Assembly (NCBI RefSeq): GCF_003112555.1 | Contig: NZ_BEWB01000012.1 | Location: 1-64,000, forward strand | From: Streptomyces coelicoflavus | GTDB taxonomy: Bacteria > Actinomycetota > Actinomycetes > Streptomycetales > Streptomycetaceae | Reading direction: 5' to 3' | DNA: 64,000 nt | Shown: piece after piece, positions 25,693 through 36,231 of the stretch | How positions within the stretch are numbered: position 1 is the stretch's first letter | Layout of the letters: each line of letters begins with the position of its first letter | The notes under the pieces: model-generated | Seen by the model: the letters and a program-made list of their open reading frames with translations, nothing else | Databases searched by the model: none | Told to the model about the DNA's origin: nothing | Made by a program: the position numbers and the translations under genes

Positions 25693-27327
25693 ATGCGCGG
25701 AGCCACGCACGCCAAATGGGCCGCTTGCGCGGCGGCGGTAGTCCTCGCGGCGACGGCCTGTGGCGGCGGGGGCGGGGACGGCGGCAGTGGTGGGGACGGC
25801 GGCGGAGTGCTCAGCTCCTCCTGGGGCGACCCGCAGAACCCGCTGGAGCCGGCCAACACCAACGAGGTGCAGGGCGGCAAGGTCCTCGACATGATCTTCC
25901 GGGGACTGAAGAAGTACGACCCCGACACCGGCGAGGCCAAGAACATGCTCGCCGAGAAGATCGAGACCTCCGACTCGCAGAACTTCACCGTCACCGTCAA
26001 GGACGGCTGGACCTTCAGCAACGGCGAGAAGGTCACCGCCCAGTCCTTCGTGGACGCCTGGAACTACGGCGCGAGCCTGAAGAACAACCAGCGCAACGCC
26101 TACTTCTTCGCGTACATCGACGGCTACGACAAGGTGCACCCCGAGAGCGGCTCGCAGAGCGCCGACACGCTCTCCGGGCTGAAGGTGACCGGCCCGCGCA
26201 CCTTCACCATCAAGCTCAACCAGAAGTTCTCCAGCTTCCCCGACACCCTCGGCTACGCCGCCTTCGCGCCGCTGCCCAAGGCGTTCTTCGACGACCACGA
26301 CGCCTGGCTGAAGAAGCCGATCGGCAACGGCCCGTACCAGGTCGACAACTACACGCGCGGCTCGCAGATGTCCCTGCGCAAGTGGGACGACTACCCCGGC
26401 CCGGACAAGGCGCAGAACGGCGGCGTGGACCTCAAGGTCTACACCGACAACAACACCGCCTACACGGACCTGATCGCCGGCAACCTCGACCTGGTCGACG
26501 ACGTCCCGGCGTCCCAGCTCAAGAACGTCAAGAACGACCTCGGCGACCGGTACATCAACACCCCCGCCGGCATCATCCAGACCCTCGCCTTCCCGTTCTA
26601 CGACAACGACTGGAGCAAGTCCGGCTCCGAGAAGGTCCGCAAGGGCCTGTCCATGGCGATCAACCGCAAGCAGATCACCGACACGATCTTCCAGCAGACC
26701 CGCACCCCGGCCACCGACTGGACCTCACCGGTCCTCGGCAAGGACGGCGGCTACAAGCCGGGCCTGTGCGGCGACGCGTGCGAGTACAACCCCGAGGAAG
26801 CCAAGAAGCTGGTCAAGGAGGGCGGCGGGCTGCCCGGCGGCCAGGTCAAGATCACGTACAACGCCGACACCGGCTCCCACAAGCAGTGGGTCGACGCGGT
26901 CTGCAACTCCATCAACAACGCCCTGGACAACGACCGCGCCTGCGCCGGCAACCCGGTCGGCACCTTCGCCGACTTCCGCAACCAGATCACCGACCAGAAG
27001 ATGAGCGGCCCCTTCCGCGCCGGCTGGCAGATGGACTACCCGCTCATCCAGAACTTCCTCCAGCCGCTCTACTACACCAACGCCTCCTCCAACGACGGCA
27101 AGTGGTCCAACCAGAAGTTCGACGACCTCGTCGACAAGGCCAACGCCGAGACCGACACCGCCAAGGCCGTCGGCCTCTTCCAGCAGGCCGAGGAAGTCCT
27201 CAGGGACGACATGGGCGCCATCCCGCTCTGGTACCAGAACGGCAGCGCCGGCTACTCGGACCGGCTCTCCGACGTCAAGCTCAACCCCTTCAGCGTCCCG
27301 GTCTACAACGAGATCAAGGTCGGCTGA
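25693..27327 (+). CDS. Peptide-binding lipoprotein, third importer
   Basis: A 544-residue SBP_bac_5 lipoprotein. The start at ATG 25693 follows AGGAGG at 6 nt. The signal (MRGATHAKWAACAAAVVLAA) ends in the lipobox ATAC, followed by a Gly-rich linker. Characteristic OppA-type blocks include WGDPQNPLEPANTNEVQGGK, TVTVKDGWTFSNGEKVTAQS and PIGNGPYQVDNYTRGSQMSL. It heads a conventional opp-order operon (SBP, OppB, OppC, OppD, OppF), probably the counterpart of SCO5117-SCO5121. The gap to the next gene is only 9 nt and has no hairpin, unlike the two bldK-type operons. Confidence 0.9.
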   Translation: MRGATHAKWAACAAAVVLAATACGGGGGDGGSGGDGGGVLSSSWGDPQNPLEPANTNEVQGGKVLDMIFRGLKKYDPDTGEAKNMLAEKIETSDSQNFTVTVKDGWTFSNGEKVTAQSFVDAWNYGASLKNNQRNAYFFAYIDGYDKVHPESGSQSADTLSGLKVTGPRTFTIKLNQKFSSFPDTLGYAAFAPLPKAFFDDHDAWLKKPIGNGPYQVDNYTRGSQMSLRKWDDYPGPDKAQNGGVDLKVYTDNNTAYTDLIAGNLDLVDDVPASQLKNVKNDLGDRYINTPAGIIQTLAFPFYDNDWSKSGSEKVRKGLSMAINRKQITDTIFQQTRTPATDWTSPVLGKDGGYKPGLCGDACEYNPEEAKKLVKEGGGLPGGQVKITYNADTGSHKQWVDAVCNSINNALDNDRACAGNPVGTFADFRNQITDQKMSGPFRAGWQMDYPLIQNFLQPLYYTNASSNDGKWSNQKFDDLVDKANAETDTAKAVGLFQQAEEVLRDDMGAIPLWYQNGSAGYSDRLSDVKLNPFSVPVYNEIKVG

Positions 27328-27336
27328 GGGGGCGCC

Positions 27337-28260
27337 ATGGGACGCTACGTCGTCCGGCGGCTGCTCCAGATGATCCCGGTCTTCATCGGGGCCACGCTGC
27401 TGATCTTCCTGATGGTCAACGTGATGGGCGACCCCATCGCGGGCCTGTGCGGCGACCGGGAGTGCGATCCGGCGACGGCCGCGCAGCTGCGGCACGAGTT
27501 CGGCCTCGACCAGCCCGTGTGGCAGCAGTACGCCACCTACATGGGCAACGTCTTCACCGGCGACTTCGGCACCGCCTTCAACGGCCAGCCGGTCACCGAG
27601 CTGATGGGCACGGCGTTCCCGGTCACCATCCGGCTCACCATCGTCGCGATCCTCTTCGAGATCGTCGTGGGCATCATCCTGGGCGTCGTCACCGGCCTGC
27701 GCCGCGGCCGCCCCGTCGACACCGGGGTGCTGCTGCTGACCCTCGTCGTCATCTCCGTGCCCACCTTCGTCACCGGCCTGCTGCTCCAGCTGCTGCTCGG
27801 CGTCAAGTGGGGCTGGATCGACCCGGCCGTCTCCTCCGAGGCGGCCTTCGGCGAGCTGATCGTCCCCGGACTGGTGCTCGCCTCGGTCTCGCTGGCCTAC
27901 GTCACCCGGCTGACCCGCACCTCCATCGCGGAGAACCGGCGCTCCGACTACGTCCGCACCGCCATCGCCAAGGGCCTGCCCCGGCACCGGGTCATCACCC
28001 GGCACCTGCTGCGCAACTCCCTCATCCCGGTCGTCACCTTCATCGGCACCGACATCGGCGCCCTGATGGGCGGCGCCATCGTCACCGAGCGGATCTTCAA
28101 CATCCACGGCGTCGGCTACCAGCTCTACCAGGGCATCCTGCGACAGAACACCCAGACAGTGGTCGGCTTCGTCACCGTCCTGGTCCTCGTCTTCCTCGTC
28201 GCCAACCTCGTCGTCGACCTCCTGTACGCCGTACTCGACCCGAGGATCCGCTATGCCTGA
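27337..28260 (+). CDS. Oligopeptide ABC transporter permease (OppB type), third importer
   Basis: A 307-residue OppB/DppB-family permease. N-terminus MGRYVVRRLLQMIPVFIGAT, a loop with a CGDRECDP cysteine pair, about six membrane spans, and the EAA-loop region RTAIAKGLPRHRVITRHLLRN. It starts 9 nt after the lipoprotein stop and overlaps the next permease gene by 8 nt (ATGCCTGA), so the operon is translationally coupled. Confidence 0.92.
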   Translation: MGRYVVRRLLQMIPVFIGATLLIFLMVNVMGDPIAGLCGDRECDPATAAQLRHEFGLDQPVWQQYATYMGNVFTGDFGTAFNGQPVTELMGTAFPVTIRLTIVAILFEIVVGIILGVVTGLRRGRPVDTGVLLLTLVVISVPTFVTGLLLQLLLGVKWGWIDPAVSSEAAFGELIVPGLVLASVSLAYVTRLTRTSIAENRRSDYVRTAIAKGLPRHRVITRHLLRNSLIPVVTFIGTDIGALMGGAIVTERIFNIHGVGYQLYQGILRQNTQTVVGFVTVLVLVFLVANLVVDLLYAVLDPRIRYA

Positions 28261-29233
28261 CCAGGAGCCCTACGAGCCCGAGCGCGCCATCGCCGGCACC
28301 GGCATGGGCGGCACGATGGACCTCGGCACCAGCGAGGCGGTCACGCTGGAGCAGCCGCCCGGACCGGACGGGGCGGACCCGCGCGAGAAGCCGCGCAGCC
28401 TGTGGTCCGACGCCTGGCACGACCTGCGCCGCAACCCCGTCTTCATCATCTCGGCCCTGGTGATCCTCTTCCTGATCGTCATCTCCATCTGGCCGTCCCT
28501 GATCGCCTCCGGCAGCCCTCTCAAGTGCGACCTGGCCAAGGCCCAGGAGGGCTCCCAGCCCGGCCACCCCTTCGGCTTCAACGGCCAGGGCTGCGACGTC
28601 TACACCCGTACCGTCTACGGCGCCCGCACCTCGGTGGCGGTCGGCATCCTCGCCACCCTCGGGGTCGCCGTCCTCGGCAGCGTCCTCGGCGGCCTCGCCG
28701 GGTTCTTCGGCGGCGCCGGGGACGCGGTCCTGTCCCGCATCACCGACATCTTCTTCGCGATCCCGGTCGTCCTGGGCGGTCTCGTCCTGCTCTCCGTCAT
28801 CACCAGCAACACCATCTGGCCGGTCATCGGCTTCATCGTGCTGCTCGGCTGGCCGCAGATCTCCCGCATCGCCCGCGGCTCCGTCATCACCGCCAAGCAG
28901 AACGACTACGTCCAGGCGGCCCGTGCCCTGGGCGCCTCCAACTCCCGTCTCCTGCTGCGCCACATCGCGCCCAACGCGATCGCGCCCGTCATCGTCGTGG
29001 CGACCATCGCGCTCGGCACCTACATCTCCCTGGAGGCGACCCTGTCCTTCCTCGGCGTCGGTCTCAAGCCGCCCAGCGTCTCCTGGGGCATCGACATCTC
29101 CTCCGCCGCCCCCTACGTGCGCAACGCCCCGCACGCCCTGCTCTGGCCCTCCGGAGCCCTCGCCATCACCGTCCTCGCGTTCATCATGCTCGGCGACGCG
29201 GTGCGCGACGCCCTCGACCCGAAGCTGAGGTGA
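28253..29233 (+). CDS. Oligopeptide ABC transporter permease (OppC type), third importer
   Basis: A 326-residue OppC/DppC-family permease with an acidic 50-residue cytoplasmic N-terminus before the first membrane helix (VFIISALVILFLIVISIWPS). A loop with CDLAKAQEGS and GCDVYTRTVYG follows, as in actinobacterial OppC proteins. The EAA loop is DYVQAARALGASNSRLLLRHIAPN. Overlapping starts and stops on both sides tie it to the OppB and OppD genes. Confidence 0.92.
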   Translation: MPDQEPYEPERAIAGTGMGGTMDLGTSEAVTLEQPPGPDGADPREKPRSLWSDAWHDLRRNPVFIISALVILFLIVISIWPSLIASGSPLKCDLAKAQEGSQPGHPFGFNGQGCDVYTRTVYGARTSVAVGILATLGVAVLGSVLGGLAGFFGGAGDAVLSRITDIFFAIPVVLGGLVLLSVITSNTIWPVIGFIVLLGWPQISRIARGSVITAKQNDYVQAARALGASNSRLLLRHIAPNAIAPVIVVATIALGTYISLEATLSFLGVGLKPPSVSWGIDISSAAPYVRNAPHALLWPSGALAITVLAFIMLGDAVRDALDPKLR

Positions 29234-29241
29234 GCGACCGC

Positions 29242-30217
<976 letters not shown>

Positions 30218-30225
<8 letters not shown>

Positions 30226-31372
30226 GACCACCGAGCCGATCCTCGAAGTCCGCGGCCTGGTCAAGCACTACCCGCTGACCTCCGGCATCCTCTTCAAGAA
30301 GCAGGTCGGCGCGGTCAAGGCCGTCGACGGCGTGGACTTCGAGCTGGCCCGCGGCGAGACCCTCGGCATCGTCGGCGAGTCCGGCTGCGGCAAGTCCACG
30401 GTCGCCAAGATGCTGGTCAACCTGGAACGGCCGACGGCCGGCGAGATCCGCTACAAGGGCGAGGACATCACCCGCCTGTCGGGCAAGGCCCTGAAGACCG
30501 TACGCCGCAACATCCAGATGGTCTTCCAGGACCCCTACACCTCGCTCAACCCCCGCATGACGGTCGGCGACATCATCGGCGAGGCGTACGACATCCACCC
30601 CGAGGTGGCCCCCAAGGGCGACCGCCGGAAGCGGGTCCAGGACCTGCTGGACGTGGTCGGCCTGAACCCGGAGTACATCAACCGCTACCCCCACCAGTTC
30701 TCCGGCGGCCAGCGCCAGCGCATCGGCATCGCGCGGGGCCTGGCGCTGCGCCCGGAGATCATCGTCGCGGACGAGCCGGTCTCCGCCCTCGACGTCTCGG
30801 TCCAGGCCCAGGTGATCAACCTGATGGGCCGCCTCCAGGACGAGTTCGACCTCTCCTACATCTTCATCGCCCACGACCTCTCGATCGTCCGGCACATCTC
30901 GGACCGGGTCGGCGTGATGTACCTGGGCCGCATCGTGGAGACGGGCCGCGATGCGGAGATCTACGACCACCCGACCCACCCCTACACCCAGGCCCTGCTG
31001 TCCGCCGTACCGGTGCCCGACCCGGAGGCCCGGGAGCACCGCGAGCGCATCATCCTGGCCGGCGACGTCCCGTCCCCGACCAACATCCCCTCCGGCTGCC
31101 GCTTCCGCACCCGCTGCTGGAAGGCACAGGAACGGTGCGCGCTCGAGGTACCGCTCCTGGCGGTCCCCGCCGAGTTCCGGGACGTCTCCGGACCCGCGGC
31201 CCACGACTCGGCGTGCCACTTCGCGGAGGAGAAGCAGGTGGTGCCGCCGGAGGAACCGGACCAGCCGGGGGCGCCCGGGCCGGCGGGGCCGTCCGGGCCG
31301 CACGGAGCCGGCGGATCGCATGGAGCGGACGGACCGCACGGCTCGCACCGGGAGGACAGCGAAGGCGGATGA
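30218..31372 (+). CDS. Oligopeptide ABC transporter ATPase (OppF type) with Gly/Pro/His-rich tail, third importer
   Basis: A 384-residue OppF-type ATPase. Walker A GESGCGKS, Q-loop MVFQDPYTSLNPRMTVG, signature FSGGQRQRIGIARGLAL, Walker B IIVADEPVSALD, and C-terminal cysteines (SGCRFRTRCWKAQERC). It overlaps the OppD stop by 8 nt (ATGGCTGA). Its last 40 or so residues are an unusual collagen-like, low-complexity tail rich in Gly, Pro and His (GPAGPSGPHGAGGSHGADG) not found in the two other OppF proteins here. Its function is unknown and it may be dispensable. Confidence 0.92.
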
Positions 31373-31396
31373 CGCGGCGGGGCGGGCCGCGGACGT

Positions 31397-33223
31397 TCAG
31401 TCTTCGTCGCTCTCGTCCACCACACCGGTTGCGGGATATCCGTCTTCAGCGACGACCACCTTCCCGGTGGCCGTCTCGATCGCCTCGACCAGGGCCCGCT
31501 GCCGGGCTTCGAAGAAGCCCGCAAAGTCGTCCTTGGCGAGCAGCTCGGGATCAATCAGGTGGGTACGAATGTGGTTGGCCATGGTGTCCCCGTCCACCTC
31601 GGCGTTCTTCGCGAGCCTGGGGAGGTAGACGGAGGGTGCTGTCCCGCCGATGATGCGGTTGGTGCGCCCGGTCAGCGGGGTCTTGTTGACGATTGAGTTG
31701 TAAGTGCCCCGCGGGATGTTCTCCCGTTCGCACCACGCCTGCGGGAAGATGTGGTGAATGTCCACGGCCTCCGCGAAGTACTCGGTGGTCTCGGTCTTCT
31801 CACCGGTCCGCCAGTCGACGGCGCCCTCCTTCATCAGAAGGGCGTAGATCCCCTTGTAGGCGGCGCTGTTGCGGGTTCGCAAGGTCAGGAGGCGGCTCTC
31901 GCTGAACCGGGCGTCGCGGATGGTGCGAGGTTCCGCCCCCACTCCTCGTACCCAGCTCACGGTTTCGGGGAGGTCGTGGCTGAACCTGGTCTCCGTCGAG
32001 CCGCCGTACAACTCGCCGAACACACCGCACCAGTACCAACGGGCCAGCTTCTGCTGTGCACCGGCCGGTTCGGCATGTTCGCCCAGCATGCTGAGGATCG
32101 CGGCGAGAGGGATCAGCTGGGTGCCGTACGGGAGGAACTTGGTGTCGAAGAGGTACTGCTGACGCAGGAACTTGGCGGCGTCCTTGAAGCCCCGGACGAG
32201 CAGCGGAGCGTAACGGCGGTACTCGTCCAGCCCCAGTTCCAACATGTCCTTGCGCTTGCAGCCGATTCGCGGCCGACGCTCTTCGTCGATTCCGACGGTA
32301 GCGGCATCGGCGCGCCGGGCAGCCGTTGCCATCAGGGTGACGGCTTGCAGGAAGTCGGTGTTGGCAACCTCTTTGAGGACGCGGTACTCCGGGGCAGTCC
32401 ACGCGGCCCGGACCACATTGTCCCAGTGGTCGCGCAGGTCGAACTCTTCGGCGGCATATGTGGCGGTGAGCAGCTCGAAGACCGTAAGGGTGACGCCGCC
32501 GGTGTTGACCTTCTCGAAGACCTGGCAGACAGCCTGCCTCTCGGTCTGCTTCCCCAGTTCGATCACCGGCACCTGGTAGAGCTCGAAGGGGCGGACGAAC
32601 GCCTCTTCGAAGTCCCGCCACCACTTGCGGCCGTCCTCGCCCTTCGCCTTCCAGTAGTCCTCGTAGCCGTAACTCCATTCACGGTTGTCGAAGAGCTGGG
32701 AGAGCGGGAAGAGCCGGGCCGCGTATTCCTTCTCCGGGGTCGAACAGTCTTCGATGGATTCGCCCCGGAAGCTGCGGACCACCCGGTCCGCCGGCAGAAG
32801 GCGGATGGCGTCCTCACGGTCCACCTGAGGGTCGAGGGCCTTGACCATGTCGACGTAGAACCAGCCGGATACCCGCTGCTTGCGCTGGTTCTGTGTCTCG
32901 ACCGGCTTGCCGAGCATGAGTGACTGGAAGAGCGAGGTCATCCGCTGCTGGCCGTCGAGAATCAGAGTGTCCGGTTCGGTGCCCGGGGGAGGGGTCGCGC
33001 CCTCGACCGGGCGACACTTGAAACGCACGTCTCCGCCGGTCTGCAACAGCATGAGGGTGCCGACCGGGTATCCGCGAGAGATCGAGGCGAGCAGGCCGAT
33101 GATGTTGTGGTCCGGCCACACCCAGCCGCGCTGGAACTCCGGTAGCTGTGCTTCGCCCTCAGCCACCCGCCGCAGCAGTTTGACCAGTTGGATCTTGTCG
33201 ATCCCGAATGCTTGCTCGGTCAC
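31397..33223 (-). CDS. DUF262/DUF1524 nuclease, GmrSD-like (possible modified-DNA restriction)
   Basis: A 608-residue fused protein. The N-terminal DUF262 domain has the QLPEFQRGWVW block (residues 27-37) and the DGQQR motif characteristic of its ParB/Srx-like NTPase fold. The C-terminal DUF1524 domain is an HNH-type nuclease with DIHHIFPQAWCE at 488-499 and a downstream Asn/Arg-rich loop (NKTPLTGRTNRIIGG). Fused GmrSD enzymes cut glucosylated or otherwise modified phage DNA; some members may have other roles. The GTG start at 33223 follows GGAGGGGG. Base composition looks less GC-rich than its neighbours, suggesting transfer. It is divergent from a toxin-antitoxin pair, forming a small defence-type insert between conserved genes. 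Confidence 0.85.
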   Translation of the reverse strand: MTEQAFGIDKIQLVKLLRRVAEGEAQLPEFQRGWVWPDHNIIGLLASISRGYPVGTLMLLQTGGDVRFKCRPVEGATPPPGTEPDTLILDGQQRMTSLFQSLMLGKPVETQNQRKQRVSGWFYVDMVKALDPQVDREDAIRLLPADRVVRSFRGESIEDCSTPEKEYAARLFPLSQLFDNREWSYGYEDYWKAKGEDGRKWWRDFEEAFVRPFELYQVPVIELGKQTERQAVCQVFEKVNTGGVTLTVFELLTATYAAEEFDLRDHWDNVVRAAWTAPEYRVLKEVANTDFLQAVTLMATAARRADAATVGIDEERRPRIGCKRKDMLELGLDEYRRYAPLLVRGFKDAAKFLRQQYLFDTKFLPYGTQLIPLAAILSMLGEHAEPAGAQQKLARWYWCGVFGELYGGSTETRFSHDLPETVSWVRGVGAEPRTIRDARFSESRLLTLRTRNSAAYKGIYALLMKEGAVDWRTGEKTETTEYFAEAVDIHHIFPQAWCERENIPRGTYNSIVNKTPLTGRTNRIIGGTAPSVYLPRLAKNAEVDGDTMANHIRTHLIDPELLAKDDFAGFFEARQRALVEAIETATGKVVVAEDGYPATGVVDESDED

Positions 33224-33304
33224 GGTCCGCCCCCTCCTCGATGCTGAGCGCTGCCGAGAGGCTATCGGGTGGCCGAGTGAGCACGGGCCGCGCCCTCCTT
33301 GCGC

Positions 33305-33320
33305 GCATACTGCAGTATGC
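33305..33320. promoter_or_regulatory. 16-bp perfect palindrome, likely toxin-antitoxin operator
   Basis: GCATACTGCAGTATGC reads the same on both strands. It ends 8 nt before the antitoxin start codon and overlaps its ribosome-site region. Autoregulation by antitoxin binding to such a site is the rule for ribbon-helix-helix antitoxins. It also lies about 80 nt upstream of the divergent GmrSD-like gene. Confidence 0.75.
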
Positions 33321-33327
33321 TTGAGGT

Positions 33328-33576
33328 ATGTCCTCAACGACTCGCATCACCGTCACACTCCCCAGCGATCAGGTGGCGGAGATCCGCAAGCTCACGGACA
33401 ACGTTTCCGGCTACGTGGCGGAAGCCGTGGCCCGCCAGATCCGGCACCAGCTCATTGGCGACGACCTTCGTCGTTACGAAGAAGAGCACGGAGGCTTCAG
33501 CGGCGAGGAACTCGCCGAGGCCCAATCGAAGATTTTCGGCGCCGTCGGTTCCACCAAGGGCGCGGACGCCGCGTGA
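33328..33576 (+). CDS. Ribbon-helix-helix antitoxin
   Basis: An 82-residue protein. The N-terminus TTRITVTLPSDQVAEIRKL is a typical ribbon-helix-helix DNA-binding start (beta strand, then helix), followed by a second helix (VSGYVAEAVARQI) and an acidic C-terminal tail that would wrap the toxin. The start codon is ATG 33328, just after GAGG and the palindrome. Its stop overlaps the toxin start (GTGA). It should neutralise the PIN toxin and repress the operon. Confidence 0.85.
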   Translation: MSSTTRITVTLPSDQVAEIRKLTDNVSGYVAEAVARQIRHQLIGDDLRRYEEEHGGFSGEELAEAQSKIFGAVGSTKGADAA

Positions 33577-33974
33577 GCGAGCGCATCGAGACCGTTGTCC
33601 TGGACTCGGAAGGGCTTTCCGCCTGGATCGCCCAGGACCGCAAGTTTCTCGCGATGTTGCAGGTCTTCCACGACACGGGAGCCGACCTCGTGATCGGAGC
33701 GAACGCCATCGTGGAAGTCAGCCACTCCCGTACCAACATCCCACGCCTGAACTGGGTCCTGTCCCGCCTCAAGGTGGAGCCGGTCACCGAGCAGGCGGCG
33801 AAAGCGGCAGCAGAGCTCCTCAAAGGCGCCGGGCTGCACGGACACAAGTACGCCATCGACGCCACGGTCGCCGAGTTGGCGCTCCGCCAGCCGAAACCCG
33901 TTGTCCTGCTGACGTCCGACAGCGACGACTTGGCCAAGCTCTGCGGCAACCAGGTCCGCATCGTCTCTCTCTGA
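33573..33974 (+). CDS. PIN-domain toxin (VapC-like ribonuclease)
   Basis: A 133-residue PIN domain. Acidic active-site residues are in the expected order: Asp11 (VLDSEGL), Glu48 (AIVEVSHSR), Asp96 (YAIDATVAE) and Asp116/118 (LTSDSDDL). These coordinate Mg2+ for RNA cleavage. Length and the GTGA overlap with the antitoxin are typical of type II systems. A hairpin lies immediately downstream. The tRNA or rRNA target cannot be told from the sequence. Confidence 0.87.
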   Translation: MSERIETVVLDSEGLSAWIAQDRKFLAMLQVFHDTGADLVIGANAIVEVSHSRTNIPRLNWVLSRLKVEPVTEQAAKAAAELLKGAGLHGHKYAIDATVAELALRQPKPVVLLTSDSDDLAKLCGNQVRIVSL

Positions 33975-33976
33975 CC

Positions 33977-33993
33977 CGCCGGCCCTGCGGGCC
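33977..33993. terminator. Short GC-rich hairpin after the toxin gene
   Basis: CCGGCCC (33977-33983) pairs with GGGCCGG (33987-33993) around TGC, 3 nt after the toxin stop. It has no T-run, so it is only a plausible terminator. It lies between the toxin gene and the convergent S9 peptidase gene. Confidence 0.45.
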
Positions 33994-34107
33994 GGTCGAA
34001 GCGGCAGTCAACGGTCGGCGGCGGCGCCCGGGGGAGGTCCGGAGGATTCCGGACCCGGCCGAGCTTTCACACCCTTGCGGGTGACGGGCCCGGGCACCGC
34101 CGTCGCG

Positions 34108-36231
34108 TCACGCCGGTGCGGGCAGCGACCGCTTGAGGAAGTCCACCTGGAGCAGCAGCAGGTTCTCGGCGACGGACTCCTGCGGGGTCATGTGTGTGAC
34201 GCCGGACAGCGGCAGCACCTCGTGCGGCCGGCCGGCCGCCAGCAGGGCCGAGGACAGGCGCAGCGAGTGCGCGACCACCACGTTGTCGTCCGCGAGGCCG
34301 TGAATGACCATCATGGGCCGGTGCGGCTCGGCGGCGTCGACCAGCCCCTCGTCGTCGATCACCGAGTTGCGGCGGTAGACCTCCGGCTGCTCGCGGGGGT
34401 CGCCGACGTACCGCTCCTCGTAGTGGGTGTCGTAGAGCCGCAGGTCGGTGACCGGTGCGCCGACCACGGCGGCGTGGAAGACGTCCGGCCGGCGCAGCGC
34501 CGCGAGGGCGGCGAGATAGCCGCCGAAGGACCAGCCCCGGATGGCGACGCGGTTCAGGTCCAGCGGGAAGTCGGCGGCGAGGGCCTGGAGGGCGTCCACC
34601 TGGTCCTGGAGCACGACGGCGGCCACGTCGTCCTTGACGGCCTTCTCCCAGGCGGGGGAGCGTCCCGGAGTGCCGCGCCCGTCGGCGACGACCACCGCGA
34701 ACCCCTGGTCCGCGAACCACTGCGAGGTGAGGTGGGCGTTGTGCGCGGCCACGACGCGCTGGCCGTGCGGCCCACCGTAGGGGTCGAGGAGGACGGGGAG
34801 GGGGGTGTCACCGTGGTAGTCCGTTGGCATAAGCACGGCGCACGGGACACGCCGTGCGCCCCCCTGGGTGAGCGTCACGCGCGGGGACAAACCGGGGTCT
34901 TCCGCATACGAGGCGACGGTCGCCGCGCGCTTCCCGTCCCGCAGCACCTGGACGCGGGCGCCCGGCCGGTCGAGGCCGGCGGAGACGAGTACGATCACGC
35001 CCCCCGCGCGCGCCGCCGAGTGCACGCCGGGCTCCTGCGACAGGCGCTCCACACCGAGTTCGTTCACCCGGTACACGTGCACCTCGCCGATCTCCGTGTC
35101 GGTCGCCTCCTCGCCCGCCGAGGCGGAGACCAGCACGTCGTCGGCGCCCACGTCCAGCACCGCCCGCAGGTGCAACTGCGCTCCGGTCAGCGGCCGTTCA
35201 CCGACCGCCAGGACCCGCGCCCCGCCCTCGTCGGCGATCCGCACGAGCTGTCCCGAGGGGCTCCAGCAGGGCGCACCGGGGAACAGTTCCAGCCAAGTTG
35301 GATCTTCGTCGGCGTGCACCATCCGGGTCGTCCCGGACTCCGTGTCCACCGCCAGGTAGAGCTGACTGCGCTGGTCGCGCGCCTGTACGAGGAGCAGCGG
35401 TGCACCCGCCGCTGACCAGTGCACTCGCGCCAGATACGGGTACCGCGCCCGGTCCCACAGAACCTCCGTGCGCCCCCCGTCGAGACCGACGGCGAACAGT
35501 CGTACGTCCGCGTTGGGAGTGCCCGCCGCCGGGTACGGAACGTGTTGTGGATCACGTCCGGGGTGCGCCGGGTCGGAGATCCACCAGCGTTGGACCGGCG
35601 TGTCGTCCACGCGTGCCACCAGCAGCCGGTCCGACTCCGGGCTCCACCAGAAGCCCCGGTCGCGCGACATCTCCTCGGCCGCGACGAACTCGGCGAGTCC
35701 GTACGTGACGCCCTCGCCGTCCGGCTCGGCCAGCGCCCTGTCCCCGTCCCCCTCGGCGCCCACGACGCGCAGGGCGCCCCGGGCGACGTAGGCGATGTGC
35801 CGGCCGTCGGGGGAGGGGCGCGGGTCGATCACCGGGCCGGGGGCGGGCAGCTCGCGTGCGGTGCCGGCCCGCAGCTCGGCCGCGAAAAGCCGCCCGGACA
35901 GGGCGAAGGAGGCCAACTCGACCGCGGAGTCGGTGGCGTAGCCGACGATCCCGGCGCCCCCTTCGCGGCTGCGCTCGCGCCGCGCCCGTTCCTCGGGCGA
36001 CAGGCGCTCCCCGGCCCCGCCCAGGAGGGCGCGGGGGTCGGCGGCCACGCGCTCCCCGCCCTTCTCGACGTCGAGGATCCAGAGCGAGTTGGCCCGGTCC
36101 GTACCGGTGCCGGAGCGCAGGAAGGCGACCCGTGAACCATCGGGTGCCACGGTGAACGAACGCGGCGCGCCGAGCGTGAACCGCTGGGTGCGGGCGTGCC
36201 GTTTGGGGAAGGAGTCGGACTCGGTCGTCAT
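34108..36231 (-). CDS. S9-family prolyl oligopeptidase / dipeptidyl peptidase IV-like
   Basis: A 707-residue serine peptidase. An N-terminal beta-propeller/DPPIV-like region (residues about 30-430, many WSP-type blades such as SPDGRHIAYVARG) precedes an alpha/beta-hydrolase domain with catalytic Ser568 (GWSFGG), Asp648/649 (LADDN) and His680 (GVTHMT). No signal peptide is visible, so it is likely cytoplasmic and could degrade peptides brought in by the nearby importers; that link is inference. The ATG at 36231 leaves the conserved N-terminus (RFTLGAPRSFTVAPDGSRVAF). It probably corresponds to the SCO5122 position. Confidence 0.92.
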   Translation of the reverse strand: MTTESDSFPKRHARTQRFTLGAPRSFTVAPDGSRVAFLRSGTGTDRANSLWILDVEKGGERVAADPRALLGGAGERLSPEERARRERSREGGAGIVGYATDSAVELASFALSGRLFAAELRAGTARELPAPGPVIDPRPSPDGRHIAYVARGALRVVGAEGDGDRALAEPDGEGVTYGLAEFVAAEEMSRDRGFWWSPESDRLLVARVDDTPVQRWWISDPAHPGRDPQHVPYPAAGTPNADVRLFAVGLDGGRTEVLWDRARYPYLARVHWSAAGAPLLLVQARDQRSQLYLAVDTESGTTRMVHADEDPTWLELFPGAPCWSPSGQLVRIADEGGARVLAVGERPLTGAQLHLRAVLDVGADDVLVSASAGEEATDTEIGEVHVYRVNELGVERLSQEPGVHSAARAGGVIVLVSAGLDRPGARVQVLRDGKRAATVASYAEDPGLSPRVTLTQGGARRVPCAVLMPTDYHGDTPLPVLLDPYGGPHGQRVVAAHNAHLTSQWFADQGFAVVVADGRGTPGRSPAWEKAVKDDVAAVVLQDQVDALQALAADFPLDLNRVAIRGWSFGGYLAALAALRRPDVFHAAVVGAPVTDLRLYDTHYEERYVGDPREQPEVYRRNSVIDDEGLVDAAEPHRPMMVIHGLADDNVVVAHSLRLSSALLAAGRPHEVLPLSGVTHMTPQESVAENLLLLQVDFLKRSLPAPA

